This document shows, piece by piece, positions 1-7,229 of a stretch of 8,699 bases of DNA. The stretch comes from Eubacterium sp. CAG:841. Lineage in GTDB: Bacteria; Bacillota; Clostridia; Oscillospirales; CAG-272. The notes below the pieces were generated by a model. That model saw only the letters and a list, made by a program, of their open reading frames with translations. It searched no databases and was not told where the DNA came from. The stretch lies in assembly GCA_000437375.1 (NCBI GenBank), contig FR898226.1, positions 17,013 to 25,711 of the forward strand. Reading direction: 5' to 3'. Made by a program: the position numbers and the translations under genes. Position 1 is the first letter of the stretch. Each line of letters opens with the position of its first letter.

Positions 1-13
1 CCGCTTGGATTAT

Positions 14-349
14 TTAATCCTTTTCCTTTTGAGCAGGTGGTATTCCGATAACCTTGTCAACAGGTATCGAAAATGCAATGCCCTGACCGGGAGTATCAAG
101 TCCTACTTTCTGATATACGGCGTGCATGATGCTGTCTCTTATTTCGCCGTGCGCAAGTATTATCACTATCTCTTTTTCAGGCTGGATCGTTATCCCGAAC
201 AGTTTTTCCGATTCAGAATTTGCCGTGCCGCGAGCATGAATTATTGTTCCTCCGCGAGCGCCGAATTCTTTTGCTGCGTCCATTACGGCATCGCCAAAGC
301 CTGAATTTACAACGCACATAATTGCCTGACAATCAGTTAATATATCCAT
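14..349 (-). CDS. PII-like regulatory protein (111 aa), second PII paralogue of the DUF1538 operon
   Basis: A small protein with the ferredoxin-like PII fold pattern. An N-terminal strand (about residues 8-15) leads into a helix (18-30), then GGTIIHARGT (33-42), strand IVIILA (61-66), a helix (70-83), and GQGIAFSIPVDKVIGI (88-103). The last segment matches the end of PII-family proteins, where a glycine-rich loop helps form the ligand site. The T-loop region (about 41-60) has no tyrosine, so uridylylation as in GlnB is not expected. PII proteins are trimeric cytosolic sensors that bind nucleotides or small effectors and act on transporters, kinases or enzymes. ATG start; AAAGGAG lies 9 nt upstream and overlaps the TGA of the preceding gene (15-nt gap). 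Being last in an operon with a membrane protein, it probably gates or senses for that protein. PII-like family membership is fairly sure; ligand and target are inferred. Confidence 0.85.
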   Translation of the reverse strand: MDILTDCQAIMCVVNSGFGDAVMDAAKEFGARGGTIIHARGTANSESEKLFGITIQPEKEIVIILAHGEIRDSIMHAVYQKVGLDTPGQGIAFSIPVDKVIGIPPAQKEKD

Positions 350-364
350 TTTTATATTCTCCTT

Positions 365-769
365 TCATCTGTTGTTGCTGAGAAAACGGTATATGGCAAC
401 GCCTATTATGCTTGACATTGAAACCGTAAAAGCAATACCTTTTCCGTTTTTTATAGTGTGGAATTTTTCATTGAGAAATTTCAGTATCGTATCTTCGGTG
501 TCTTCACGTATAACGCTCATTATAAGTGCCTTGTTTTTATCCGAAAGTCCGAGCATACGAAGCATTTCTTCGCTTGCCGTGCCGCGAGCGGCGGCAGAAA
601 GCTGCATATTTACTTCAAAGCTTTGGATAAGCGCCGTATAAAGTTCCGTCTTTTCACGGTTAACTATTGTGAAGAGAAGCTTGAGTTTGGGTGGGGCGAG
701 CTGCTTCTGCACCGAGACTTTCTTTATAACGTTTTGTCTTTTTTGTTTTAATGTATCTTTTTCGCTCAT
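365..769 (-). CDS. PII-like regulatory protein with basic N-terminal extension (134 aa)
   Basis: A second PII-like protein, paralogous to its downstream neighbour. The core starts near residue 28 (LKLLFTIVNREK) and contains SAAARGTASEE (58-68), ALIMSVIRE (81-89), a helix at about 92-103, and GKGIAFTVSMSSIIGVAIY (109-127). This gives the same order of elements as the other copy. The two genes share an identical 15-nt stretch encoding the ARGTA motif. Residues 1-26 form a lysine-rich extension that the other copy lacks. Key differences suggest specialisation: GLSDKNKA in place of GITIQPEKE after the ARGTA loop, and VSMSSIIG in place of IPVDKVIG at the C-terminal strand. ATG start with AAGGAGG 8 nt upstream; the upstream gene's TAA touches this site, so translation is likely coupled. 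Its role is probably regulation of the DUF1538 membrane protein. The effector is unknown. Confidence 0.8.
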   Translation of the reverse strand: MSEKDTLKQKRQNVIKKVSVQKQLAPPKLKLLFTIVNREKTELYTALIQSFEVNMQLSAAARGTASEEMLRMLGLSDKNKALIMSVIREDTEDTILKFLNEKFHTIKNGKGIAFTVSMSSIIGVAIYRFLSNNR

Positions 770-782
770 TTCAAAAGCCTCC

Positions 783-2309
783 TTACATAAAGTTTATTAT
801 CTGCTCGTCGTCCGCTTCGAGAATACGCTTCATTGCTATCTTTTGTTTTACTTTTCTTGTTATTATTGCTTTAAAGCCAAGAAGCTGAATCGTTATAAGC
901 GGTGTCATTGCTACCATTGCAACAATTCCGAAAGCGTTTGACATTATTTTGCTTTCACCGCCGATGACACAGCATACACCTACCGCAAATGGAAGTATAA
1001 AGCTTGATGTAAGCGGTCCGCTTGCAACGCCGCCGGAGTCGAAGGCGATAGCCGTATAAAGTCCGGGAACAAAGAATGAAAGTCCGAGCGAAATAAAATA
1101 CCCGGGAATGAGATAGTAAAGTATATTAAAATCAAAAATGATGCGAAGCATTGAAAGTCCGATTGAAATTCCCACACCGACCGAAAGGGCGATCATCATT
1201 GAGGTTTTGCTCACTGTTCCGCCTGTTATCTCTTCGACCTGCTTGTTGAGGACGTGTACGGCAGGCTCTGCAAGAACTACAACGGTGCCGAGTATGAATC
1301 CGAAAACTACTATCATCCAAGACGGACCTGACGCAAGCTCTGTGCCCATTTTGTAACCTATTGGCATGAAGCCTACGCTTACTGCGGTAAGGAAAACGAC
1401 GAGTCCCACTACCGTGTACGCAATGCCTATGAGTATCTGAAACAGTTTCTTCTTCGGGAGTTTTAAGAATATGACCTGAAGAATGAAGAAGAATATTGCT
1501 ATAAGACCTATTGCTACAATGACTTCTTTTGCTACGGAAAGAAGAGTAGGAAGAAAGTTTTTTCCGAGATGTGAATCCATTGAGTAATCCGGAAGCTGAT
1601 AGGTAAGATCGCCGTCAGCAAAGATGCCGAGCGCTATTACGGCAAGTATCGGTCCAACAGAACACATTGCAATAAGACCGAAGCTGTTTTCTTCAACGTT
1701 TCTGCCGCCGAGAGTTATTGCTATTCCCACACCGAGAGCCATTATAAACGGTACGGTTATCGGTCCTGTCGTAACGCCGCCTGAGTCAAAGGCGAGTGCA
1801 AGAAAATCTGCTTTTCCGTTTATTGCAATAAGTGCTGTAAGCGCAAACAATATCATATAGAAAAACATAAGAATCGACGATAAAGGCTTGCGAAAGATTA
1901 TTTTAAGTACTGATATAAGAAGAAATATTCCCACTCCCACACCGACCGAGACGGTAAGTGCAGTGGGATTTATTATATCCGCGACCTGAGTCGCGAGCAC
2001 TGTAAGGTCAGGCTCCGCAACTGTTATCAGCACTCCCATTGCAAAGCATACCGAAAGCAAAAGGGAAAGCTTTTTTGTTTTGGTAAGTCCCGCGCCTATA
2101 TGTTCTCCCATAGGGGTCATGGCGAGATCTGCACCGAGATTGAACAAGGCTATTCCTATTATGAGCATAAGCGATGAAACAAGAAAAACGGCAAGTTCCT
2201 TTGAGGTGAAATTAACGAGCGGAGTTAAATTCAGAAGAAAGACTATTGCCGTCACGGGAAGAACAGAGGTAAGCGCTTCACCGATTTTTTTGCTGAGCGC
2301 TTTGAGCAA
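783..2309 (-). CDS. DUF1538 tandem-repeat polytopic membrane protein, putative ion transporter
   Basis: A 508-aa, very hydrophobic protein with roughly 12-14 membrane segments. It has an internal duplication. AEPDLTVLATQV (98-109) matches AEPAVHVLNKQV (347-358), and AFDSGGVTTGPIT (173-185) matches AFDSGGVASGPLT (422-434), both at an offset of 249 residues. A further repeated stretch is SVLKIIF (133-139) against SMLRIIF (386-392). The AEP and FDSGG(V)xxGP motifs are typical of DUF1538, here as two fused copies. From memory, DUF1538 pairs (UmpA/UmpB) in a halophile were reported as Na+(K+)/H+ antiporters; the substrate here is not established. The start is TTG at 2309, chosen because AAAGGAGG lies 8 nt upstream and no other start is as well placed. 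It is first in an operon with two PII-like genes and has its own promoter about 40 nt upstream. Confidence 0.88.
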   Translation of the reverse strand: MLKALSKKIGEALTSVLPVTAIVFLLNLTPLVNFTSKELAVFLVSSLMLIIGIALFNLGADLAMTPMGEHIGAGLTKTKKLSLLLSVCFAMGVLITVAEPDLTVLATQVADIINPTALTVSVGVGVGIFLLISVLKIIFRKPLSSILMFFYMILFALTALIAINGKADFLALAFDSGGVTTGPITVPFIMALGVGIAITLGGRNVEENSFGLIAMCSVGPILAVIALGIFADGDLTYQLPDYSMDSHLGKNFLPTLLSVAKEVIVAIGLIAIFFFILQVIFLKLPKKKLFQILIGIAYTVVGLVVFLTAVSVGFMPIGYKMGTELASGPSWMIVVFGFILGTVVVLAEPAVHVLNKQVEEITGGTVSKTSMMIALSVGVGISIGLSMLRIIFDFNILYYLIPGYFISLGLSFFVPGLYTAIAFDSGGVASGPLTSSFILPFAVGVCCVIGGESKIMSNAFGIVAMVAMTPLITIQLLGFKAIITRKVKQKIAMKRILEADDEQIINFM

Positions 2310-2345
2310 TTATATCGCCTCCTTTAATCGTTATATAACATATCT

Positions 2346-2374
2346 ATAATACCATATAAGAATTTTCAAGTCAA
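2346..2374 (-). promoter_or_regulatory. Sigma-A promoter of the DUF1538/PII-like operon
   Basis: On the minus strand TTGACT (2374-2369) is followed by a 17-nt spacer and TATTAT (2351-2346), with a TG extended -10 dinucleotide just before it. This is near consensus. The predicted start site is about 2339, giving a 5' leader of about 30 nt that holds the AAAGGAGG site. It lies just downstream of the neighbouring operon's terminator, so this operon is an independent unit. Confidence 0.8.
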
Positions 2375-2427
2375 TTAAATTTTTATTAACAAAAGAGCTT
2401 GTTTTATGCAATTTTCAAAGAATGACT

Positions 2428-2454
2428 AAAAAACGCCCGCATTTCAAGCGGGCG
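2428..2454 (-). terminator. Rho-independent terminator after the zinc-ribbon membrane protein gene
   Basis: On the minus strand a perfect 7-bp GC-rich stem, CGCCCGC (2454-2448) and GCGGGCG (2440-2434), has a 7-nt loop (2447-2441) and is followed directly by six T residues (2433-2428). It sits 26 nt past the stop codon at 2480 and ends the block that starts at 6208, or at nrdR if transcription reads through. Confidence 0.9.
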
Positions 2455-2479
2455 CAGAAAAATTGTTTGCGAATTGTTT

Positions 2480-3178
2480 TTACAGGAAGAACTTTTTCTC
2501 CAGCTTTTCACAAAGTGCTTTGTTCTTTCCGATGAGGAACATGGCTACGGCGAGCAGAATAAATGTAACCGCAGGATAGAATGACCACGCGAATCTGTCT
2601 CGAACACCGAAGGTCGTGTTTATCAGAAACTCAATAAGGACGCAGAAAAGCCCGAGAAATATCACGGAGACGGATGCGGCTGTAAGCGATGATATTTTCT
2701 TCTCTTTTTTCAGAAGCGATATGACCGCTATAAATACCGCAAGCACAGTAACTGTCGGCAGGGCAAACGTTAAAAACCATTTTCCGTTTGTTTTAAGCTC
2801 GATAAAAAGCAAAAATCCGAGAATGTCGGCAGCCATAAGTACAACGCATGTAACTCCGTGTTTTGAAAGAAGTATAGGAAAAACAATTATCAGATAAAGG
2901 CAGAGAAGCGCTCCCATAACGTACGACGACCATGTTATAGTGCCGTTTATTGTATAGTCGCAAAGCGTTGTAAGAAAGTCCGGAAGGAGAAGAATGAGCG
3001 TTATAAGCGAAACGACAGTGCTTTTCTTTATATGCTGTTTAGGTGTTGGCGAATAAACGGGATATGAATGAATATGTTCGCCTTCCGCTTCGCGCGGATT
3101 TATTACTTCGGTGCCGCAGAGAGGACATTTTTTTGCGCCCTTTTCAAGCTCGACACCGCAATTTACGCAGTAGGACAT
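2480..3178 (-). CDS. Zinc-ribbon polytopic membrane protein (DUF6320-like)
   Basis: A 232-aa protein. A four-cysteine zinc ribbon at the N terminus (C4, C7, C18, C21; CVNCG and CPLCG) is followed by a soluble linker (24-50). About six hydrophobic segments follow, near 53-72, 84-104, 107-127, 133-156, 166-187 and 200-216. The C-terminal tail is basic. This layout resembles DUF6320 proteins of Clostridia, which from memory often sit beside alcohol-acetyltransferase-like genes, as here; no family search was possible. The ATG start is 5 nt after the acyltransferase stop. Its AAAGGAG lies 14 nt upstream, which is long, so translational coupling is likely. Function unknown; a membrane partner or scaffold for the upstream enzymes is an inference. 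Confidence 0.8.
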   Translation of the reverse strand: MSYCVNCGVELEKGAKKCPLCGTEVINPREAEGEHIHSYPVYSPTPKQHIKKSTVVSLITLILLLPDFLTTLCDYTINGTITWSSYVMGALLCLYLIIVFPILLSKHGVTCVVLMAADILGFLLFIELKTNGKWFLTFALPTVTVLAVFIAVISLLKKEKKISSLTAASVSVIFLGLFCVLIEFLINTTFGVRDRFAWSFYPAVTFILLAVAMFLIGKNKALCEKLEKKFFL

Positions 3179-3183
3179 TGTTT

Positions 3184-4473
3184 TTATTCTGACTCCTTTT
3201 CGTTGTTTTCTATCTTTACGTGTACTCCCGAACGTACAAGCGCCGTAAAGAAGCGGCGCTCAAGTTCATGATCGCATATATTGCTTGTGAATGTAAAGCG
3301 GAGCTTGCCTTTGTATGATACTGCCGAGCAGTTGTACGCTGTATCGGCGAGGATTCCGAGTACGAATTCAAGGCTTTCCACATATTGCGAAAGCTCATCC
3401 GGCAGAGACTGATTTCCGAGATTTGATATGTTCATACACGAAAATCTTTCTCCGACGCTGTTGTATACCGCTTTCATAACAAGATTTTTGATAGTAAGCG
3501 GGACCACTTTCAAAAATATGGATTTTTCGGGACGTACATTTGCCGTAAAGCTTGCCTGAAGCTCTTTTTTCGTTATCTTAAGCCCCATTTGATGTCGGAT
3601 CGCTTCAACGGTTTCCTCCATTGTGTAATTGCCCATGCGGGGATCTATTCCGACATTTACATACATAGCAAAGTTGCGGACCGTTTTTGAAGGGAAGTGC
3701 TTTCTCAGATTGACGGGGATGAGTACCTTTACGGGCTTTTGCTTTGCGGGATTTTTGGTTTTCTCGCGTTGAATATCGGCTACGCACATTACCATAAGCG
3801 CAGCAAGATAATTTGTGAGAGTGGCTTTATATTTCTTTGCCTGTTCGAGTACCTGCGGAAGATCAATTATTCCGGTGATGATATTCAGATATCCGTCAGG
3901 CTCTTTTTTTCCGGTGAGGTGATACGCAGGTTCTTCTTTTCTCGAAGAGACGGTATGACCTTCGTAGCGGAGAAAGCTGTCTTCTATTTCTTCGGGTGAC
4001 GGTTCTTCGCTGCGCGAAAGAATACCGCATTCGGCAGGGACGGTTATACCGTAGCGCTGCTCTGCGTATTCGGCTATAAGTGTTTTAAGAAAAACCATAG
4101 CACCGGAGCCGTCTGTCAGGGCATGGAAAAACTCAACCGCTATGCGGTTTTTATAATACAACACGCGAAAGGCGCAGGTGCGCGCTTCTTTCGATGTCAT
4201 ACGACGGCAGGGAAACGGCGTGTCACGGATAACCTCCGGAACGCTGTCTATTTCCTCAAGATAATACCAGAAAACACCGCGACGCAGTCTTACGGCTATT
4301 GACGGAAATCTTGCCGCCGTCACTTTGAGCGCCGATTCAAGTGTTTCGGGATTTATTTCATCCTTCATCGTAGCCGCGACTCTGAAAACGTTGCTCCATT
4401 TTCTTCTTCGTGCGGCAGGATAAATTTTTGCCGCATTGTCAAGACGTAGCCAATTAGGTTTGCGGAATGCCAC
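3184..4473 (-). CDS. Condensation-like acyltransferase (alcohol acetyltransferase/PapA type)
   Basis: A 429-aa protein that fits the two-lobed, CoA-dependent acyltransferase/condensation superfamily in length and motif order. EFFHALTDGSG (114-124) is the active-site HxxxDG motif (H117, D121, G122), with F116 where condensation domains usually have the first histidine. LIPVNLRKHF (251-260) matches the conserved PVNLR-type strand that follows the second lobe's entry. SNLG (350-353) matches the conserved SN-(L/F)-G region. Such enzymes move an acyl group from CoA or a carrier protein to an alcohol or amine; the substrate here is unknown. No signal peptide is visible, so it is probably cytosolic. 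The start is GTG with GGAGG 6 nt upstream, inside the 3' end of the hydrolase gene (20-nt overlap). This argues for close co-expression with the esterase before it. Confidence 0.82.
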   Translation of the reverse strand: MAFRKPNWLRLDNAAKIYPAARRRKWSNVFRVAATMKDEINPETLESALKVTAARFPSIAVRLRRGVFWYYLEEIDSVPEVIRDTPFPCRRMTSKEARTCAFRVLYYKNRIAVEFFHALTDGSGAMVFLKTLIAEYAEQRYGITVPAECGILSRSEEPSPEEIEDSFLRYEGHTVSSRKEEPAYHLTGKKEPDGYLNIITGIIDLPQVLEQAKKYKATLTNYLAALMVMCVADIQREKTKNPAKQKPVKVLIPVNLRKHFPSKTVRNFAMYVNVGIDPRMGNYTMEETVEAIRHQMGLKITKKELQASFTANVRPEKSIFLKVVPLTIKNLVMKAVYNSVGERFSCMNISNLGNQSLPDELSQYVESLEFVLGILADTAYNCSAVSYKGKLRFTFTSNICDHELERRFFTALVRSGVHVKIENNEKESE

Positions 4474-5353
4474 TTGTAACCTCCGAAATAAAGCCGCATG
4501 CTTCTTTTAGGTCCGCTTCGGCTTCTTTTACACCGAAAAGCATATATGCATGCCACATATCTTCGCGTATTGTAAGTGAAGACGAGCATCCGTATTCTAT
4601 GAGTTTGTTATACATATTCACCGAATCATCGAGGAGGATTTCGTCCGAGCCGACATATATCTTTGAAGGCGCAAGCCCCGAAAGATCGGCAAAAAGCGGA
4701 GAAACGTGTGGATCCGTGCAATCGGCGGAATACATATCCGCCTGTTCGCGCAGACGTGCCGTTGTCAGCGACGGATCGTTTTCGGCGTTTGTTATATGTG
4801 AAGCGCCGGAAAGCGTAAGGTCGGTCCAAGGTGAGATTGCAACTATACATCCGGGCTGACATTTACCGATTTCTTTAAGCTTTACCGCGAGCGAAAAGCA
4901 AAGTCCGCCTCCGGCGGATTCTCCGCAGAAAGCGATGTCTTCCGGTTTGTATCCGAGCATGAGAAGATAGTTATAAGCTCTCATTGCGTCATCAAGTGCC
5001 GCCGGAAAAGGATGCTCTGGAGCGAGCCTGTACGCAACGCAAAGCACGGGTGCTCCCGTGCGTGCGGCAAGAACGGTTCCGAAACCTTTGCAGTATTTAA
5101 GTCCGCCCGTAACATAGCCGCCGCCGTGAAGATAAAGCACGACGCCTGTAGCCTTTTTGTCGTTGGGCGTTATAAGCATGCTCTTGAAATCACCGAAATC
5201 CACTTCTTTTTCGGTGACGTCTTCGTCATAGGGGCGAAGCATAAGCTCGCCCATTTTGTCCTGCGCCGCGCGGGTTATACCGACAGGGCAGGAGTTTGTT
5301 ATGGGACGAAGAAGACGTATTTGTTTTTTCAGTAGTGTTGTTGCAAGTTCCAT
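4454..5353 (-). CDS. Alpha/beta hydrolase, HSL-type carboxylesterase
   Basis: A 299-aa serine hydrolase of the hormone-sensitive-lipase family. The oxyanion-hole motif is HGGGY (76-80). YRLAPEHPFPAAL (108-120) is the family-typical stretch. The nucleophile is S146 in GESAGG (144-149). The catalytic acid is likely D237 (GSDEILLDDS) and the base H268 (MWHAYMLF). These enzymes hydrolyse short-to-medium acyl esters. There is no signal peptide, so it is probably cytosolic. ATG start, only 3 nt after the TGA of the upstream membrane protein and with no good ribosome binding site. Translation therefore probably depends on re-initiation by ribosomes finishing the upstream gene. Pairing an esterase with an acyltransferase suggests making and trimming of an ester product, but no product can be named. 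Confidence 0.92.
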   Translation of the reverse strand: MELATTLLKKQIRLLRPITNSCPVGITRAAQDKMGELMLRPYDEDVTEKEVDFGDFKSMLITPNDKKATGVVLYLHGGGYVTGGLKYCKGFGTVLAARTGAPVLCVAYRLAPEHPFPAALDDAMRAYNYLLMLGYKPEDIAFCGESAGGGLCFSLAVKLKEIGKCQPGCIVAISPWTDLTLSGASHITNAENDPSLTTARLREQADMYSADCTDPHVSPLFADLSGLAPSKIYVGSDEILLDDSVNMYNKLIEYGCSSSLTIREDMWHAYMLFGVKEAEADLKEACGFISEVTSGIPQT

Positions 5354-5356
5354 AAA

Positions 5357-6208
5357 TCAGATGTGTGTTTTCGCAATTATTGTTACGAGAAGCTCGCCTG
5401 TAATGGCAGAGGCGATGTTTGCCGTTACCGCGTAAACAATGCGTTTCCACAGCCTTTCTTTTTTCATTATTATAATATAAGCTATCGCTTCGATTATCGT
5501 TACCATTATTTCAGCGGCGATAAATGCGGGGATCGCGGTAAAATATGATGCGCTCTCGCACCATACAAGAACCGCCGCAAGACCGAGTTGCGTCACGAAG
5601 TTTACAATAAGAACGGGTACAATATACTTTTTTATCGGCAGGCGAAAAGCCAGAAGCATAAGTACCTCGATAATTACAGTCGGTATAAAGGTTTTTACGA
5701 ATTGCAGAAGATAGCTTTTTGCAGGGCTTTGACCGGTTATTACTTTCATATCGGCAAAGTCAAGCGAAAATATCTGCTGATATACTGTTTTTTCAACAAC
5801 ATCGGAAACCTTCACGATTCCGCTTTCGGTGACGATTATAACTTTGAACTTATCCGGTGTGCCGAAGTAACTGAAGTGGCTTGAGCCGTTACTGTCCGGA
5901 ACGATCGTGCCGAAAAGAGGAGCGTGCGTTCCGTGAGCGATGGCTGGATACCATGTTCCGTCCGTATACTCGCTTAAGGTTTTGTACATTTCGGGATCAA
6001 GCTCCGAGATGTCTTCTTCACTCAGGTTTTTGTATTCGGAATCATAATCTACAAGCAGATCGAGGTAATATTTTTCGCCGACAGTACCGTTTGTGTTGAT
6101 CGTTATCGATGGTTTCGGTCCCGTGTCTGCCGAAACATTCGTTGCGAAAAGCATCAGAACCGATATGCATACGGCAAAAAGAATACATACTCTGAAAGAT
6201 TTTTTCAT
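5357..6208 (-). CDS. Membrane protein with signal peptide, extracytoplasmic domain and four C-terminal helices
   Basis: A 283-aa protein not recognised as a characterised family. A signal peptide is clear (basic MKKSFR, hydrophobic 7-23, likely cleavage after VSA at 27). An exported domain of about 140 residues follows, starting DTGPKPS and rich in acidic and aromatic residues. Four predicted membrane helices lie near 167-189, 195-216, 222-248 and 256-278. The ATG start has AGGAG 7 nt upstream. It is the first gene of a tightly spaced four-gene block and ends 3 nt before the esterase start. The topology suits a sensor, a chaperone-like surface protein or an exporter partner, but no motif decides between these. 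No strong promoter is visible in front of it, so it may be read through from the nrdR transcript. Confidence 0.8.
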   Translation of the reverse strand: MKKSFRVCILFAVCISVLMLFATNVSADTGPKPSITINTNGTVGEKYYLDLLVDYDSEYKNLSEEDISELDPEMYKTLSEYTDGTWYPAIAHGTHAPLFGTIVPDSNGSSHFSYFGTPDKFKVIIVTESGIVKVSDVVEKTVYQQIFSLDFADMKVITGQSPAKSYLLQFVKTFIPTVIIEVLMLLAFRLPIKKYIVPVLIVNFVTQLGLAAVLVWCESASYFTAIPAFIAAEIMVTIIEAIAYIIIMKKERLWKRIVYAVTANIASAITGELLVTIIAKTHI

Positions 6209-6258
6209 AAAAATACTCCTGTAAGTGTTATTTGTTTATTTGTTGTATGAGATATTGC

Positions 6259-6284
6259 GAAACCTCACGATATAGTGAAATTTC
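6259..6284 (-). other. RNA hairpin directly after the DUF4380-type gene, no U-tract
   Basis: On the minus strand GAAATTTCAC (6284-6275) can pair with GTGAGGTTTC (6268-6259) over 10 bp, including two U-G pairs, with loop TATATC. It begins at the base after the TGA stop (6287-6285). No T-run follows, so it is not a standard intrinsic terminator. It could be a 3'-end stabiliser, a partial terminator, or a processing site between the two gene groups. Confidence 0.45.
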
Positions 6285-7205
6285 TCAGAAAAGTTTTTCT
6301 GCGGCGTCCGCGAGCGAAACGCGGTCAAAATACGGAAGGTTGAAGTTGTCGTGAAGAGTCCATGTCTCGGTGTGTACGATCTTCTCGCCTTTTTTGAGTG
6401 TGCTTATCGGCGAAAGAGTCTCTGCTTCTGCGAAAGATGCGCAGAGGTAAACTTCCGTTGAAGCGCCAAAGTCGGGATATGCGGCGGAATTATCGACGCT
6501 GTATTCCTTTACAAGCGCCTGATCATGATTTACATATGCTATTTTTCCCGTTGCCTGGCCTACACCTATTTTCAGCGGTTCGGATACTTCGGGATTTTGG
6601 CGTGCGGCGATGAGATTTTTTCCGAAATACAGGCGCTTGTCTGTCATATCTGTGTAGGGCCAAAGAATTATATTGCGGTTGGGGAGAAGCTCGGTTTGCT
6701 CGGTCGAAAGGGGAACTATAACTGTTCCGCCTGCATCCATTACGGACAGCGACCATGCAGAACCGGTCACAGGCTCTTTTTTTGTGTTTGTTATGGTATG
6801 AGTTATTGTAAGCTTCGGCTCCGTTTCGTCCATTTCTATAAGAATCGAAAGCTGAAGACCTGTTTTGTCCTGTTGCTGAGGAATGAATTCCGCTCCGCCG
6901 GCACGTGTTGTGTAAACGACCTTTTCGTTATCGGGATAGTAGGTATCGGGGAATGATTCGGGGCTCATCCAAAGGCGGTGACCGCCGTAGATATTCCACG
7001 TTTTTCCTTCGCCGTAGAGCTGAGAAACATCATGTGTTGTTCCTCTGCCGATATCCTCGAACATCATATTTTCTTTTCCTGCGCAAGCGCATCTGATTAT
7101 TCTCGGACCGACGTCCACGGTGACAAGTACTTCTATCGCACCGTTTGAGATTGAAAGGCATTTTCCGTAGTTTTTGTAGGACGCTTCTTCTCTTATGCTT
7201 ACCAT
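6285..7205 (-). CDS. DUF4380-type protein, galactose-mutarotase-like (aldose-epimerase) fold
   Basis: A 306-aa protein. IEVLVTVDVGPRIIRC (24-39), YGGHRLWMSPE (73-83), and repeated beta-strands with ITHTITNT (134-141) and WSLSVMDAGG (151-160) match DUF4380 proteins. These share the beta-sandwich fold of aldose 1-epimerases and carbohydrate-binding enzymes. The GGHRLW motif is the most telling. Whether it is catalytic is unknown; a sugar or sugar-like ligand is a reasonable guess from the fold only. No signal peptide, so it is cytosolic. ATG start with AAGGGAG 9 nt upstream, 24 nt after the nrdR stop, so it is very likely cotranscribed with nrdR. A functional link to ribonucleotide reductase control is not evident. 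Confidence 0.8.
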   Translation of the reverse strand: MVSIREEASYKNYGKCLSISNGAIEVLVTVDVGPRIIRCACAGKENMMFEDIGRGTTHDVSQLYGEGKTWNIYGGHRLWMSPESFPDTYYPDNEKVVYTTRAGGAEFIPQQQDKTGLQLSILIEMDETEPKLTITHTITNTKKEPVTGSAWSLSVMDAGGTVIVPLSTEQTELLPNRNIILWPYTDMTDKRLYFGKNLIAARQNPEVSEPLKIGVGQATGKIAYVNHDQALVKEYSVDNSAAYPDFGASTEVYLCASFAEAETLSPISTLKKGEKIVHTETWTLHDNFNLPYFDRVSLADAAEKLF

Positions 7206-7229
7206 ATATAAAATCTCCCTTCTGTGGTT

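Noticed and set aside
225..585. Identical 15-nt stretches in the two PII-like genes considered as a repeat element
   Set aside because: Both encode the conserved ARGTA motif in paralogues, so this is gene homology, not a mobile or regulatory repeat.
6209..6284. Promoter before the four-gene block
   Set aside because: Candidate hexamers such as TATATC and CATACA have no acceptable -35 at 16-18 nt; read-through from upstream is as plausible.
6287..6302. CAGAAAA/TTTTCTG inverted repeat at the end of the DUF4380-type gene
   Set aside because: Two-base loop, AT-rich, inside coding sequence; too weak to call a site.
6525..6956. 143-codon plus-strand frame opposite the DUF4380-type gene
   Set aside because: Antisense to a gene with clear family motifs; cysteine-, tyrosine- and arginine-rich composition typical of a shadow, and no ribosome site.
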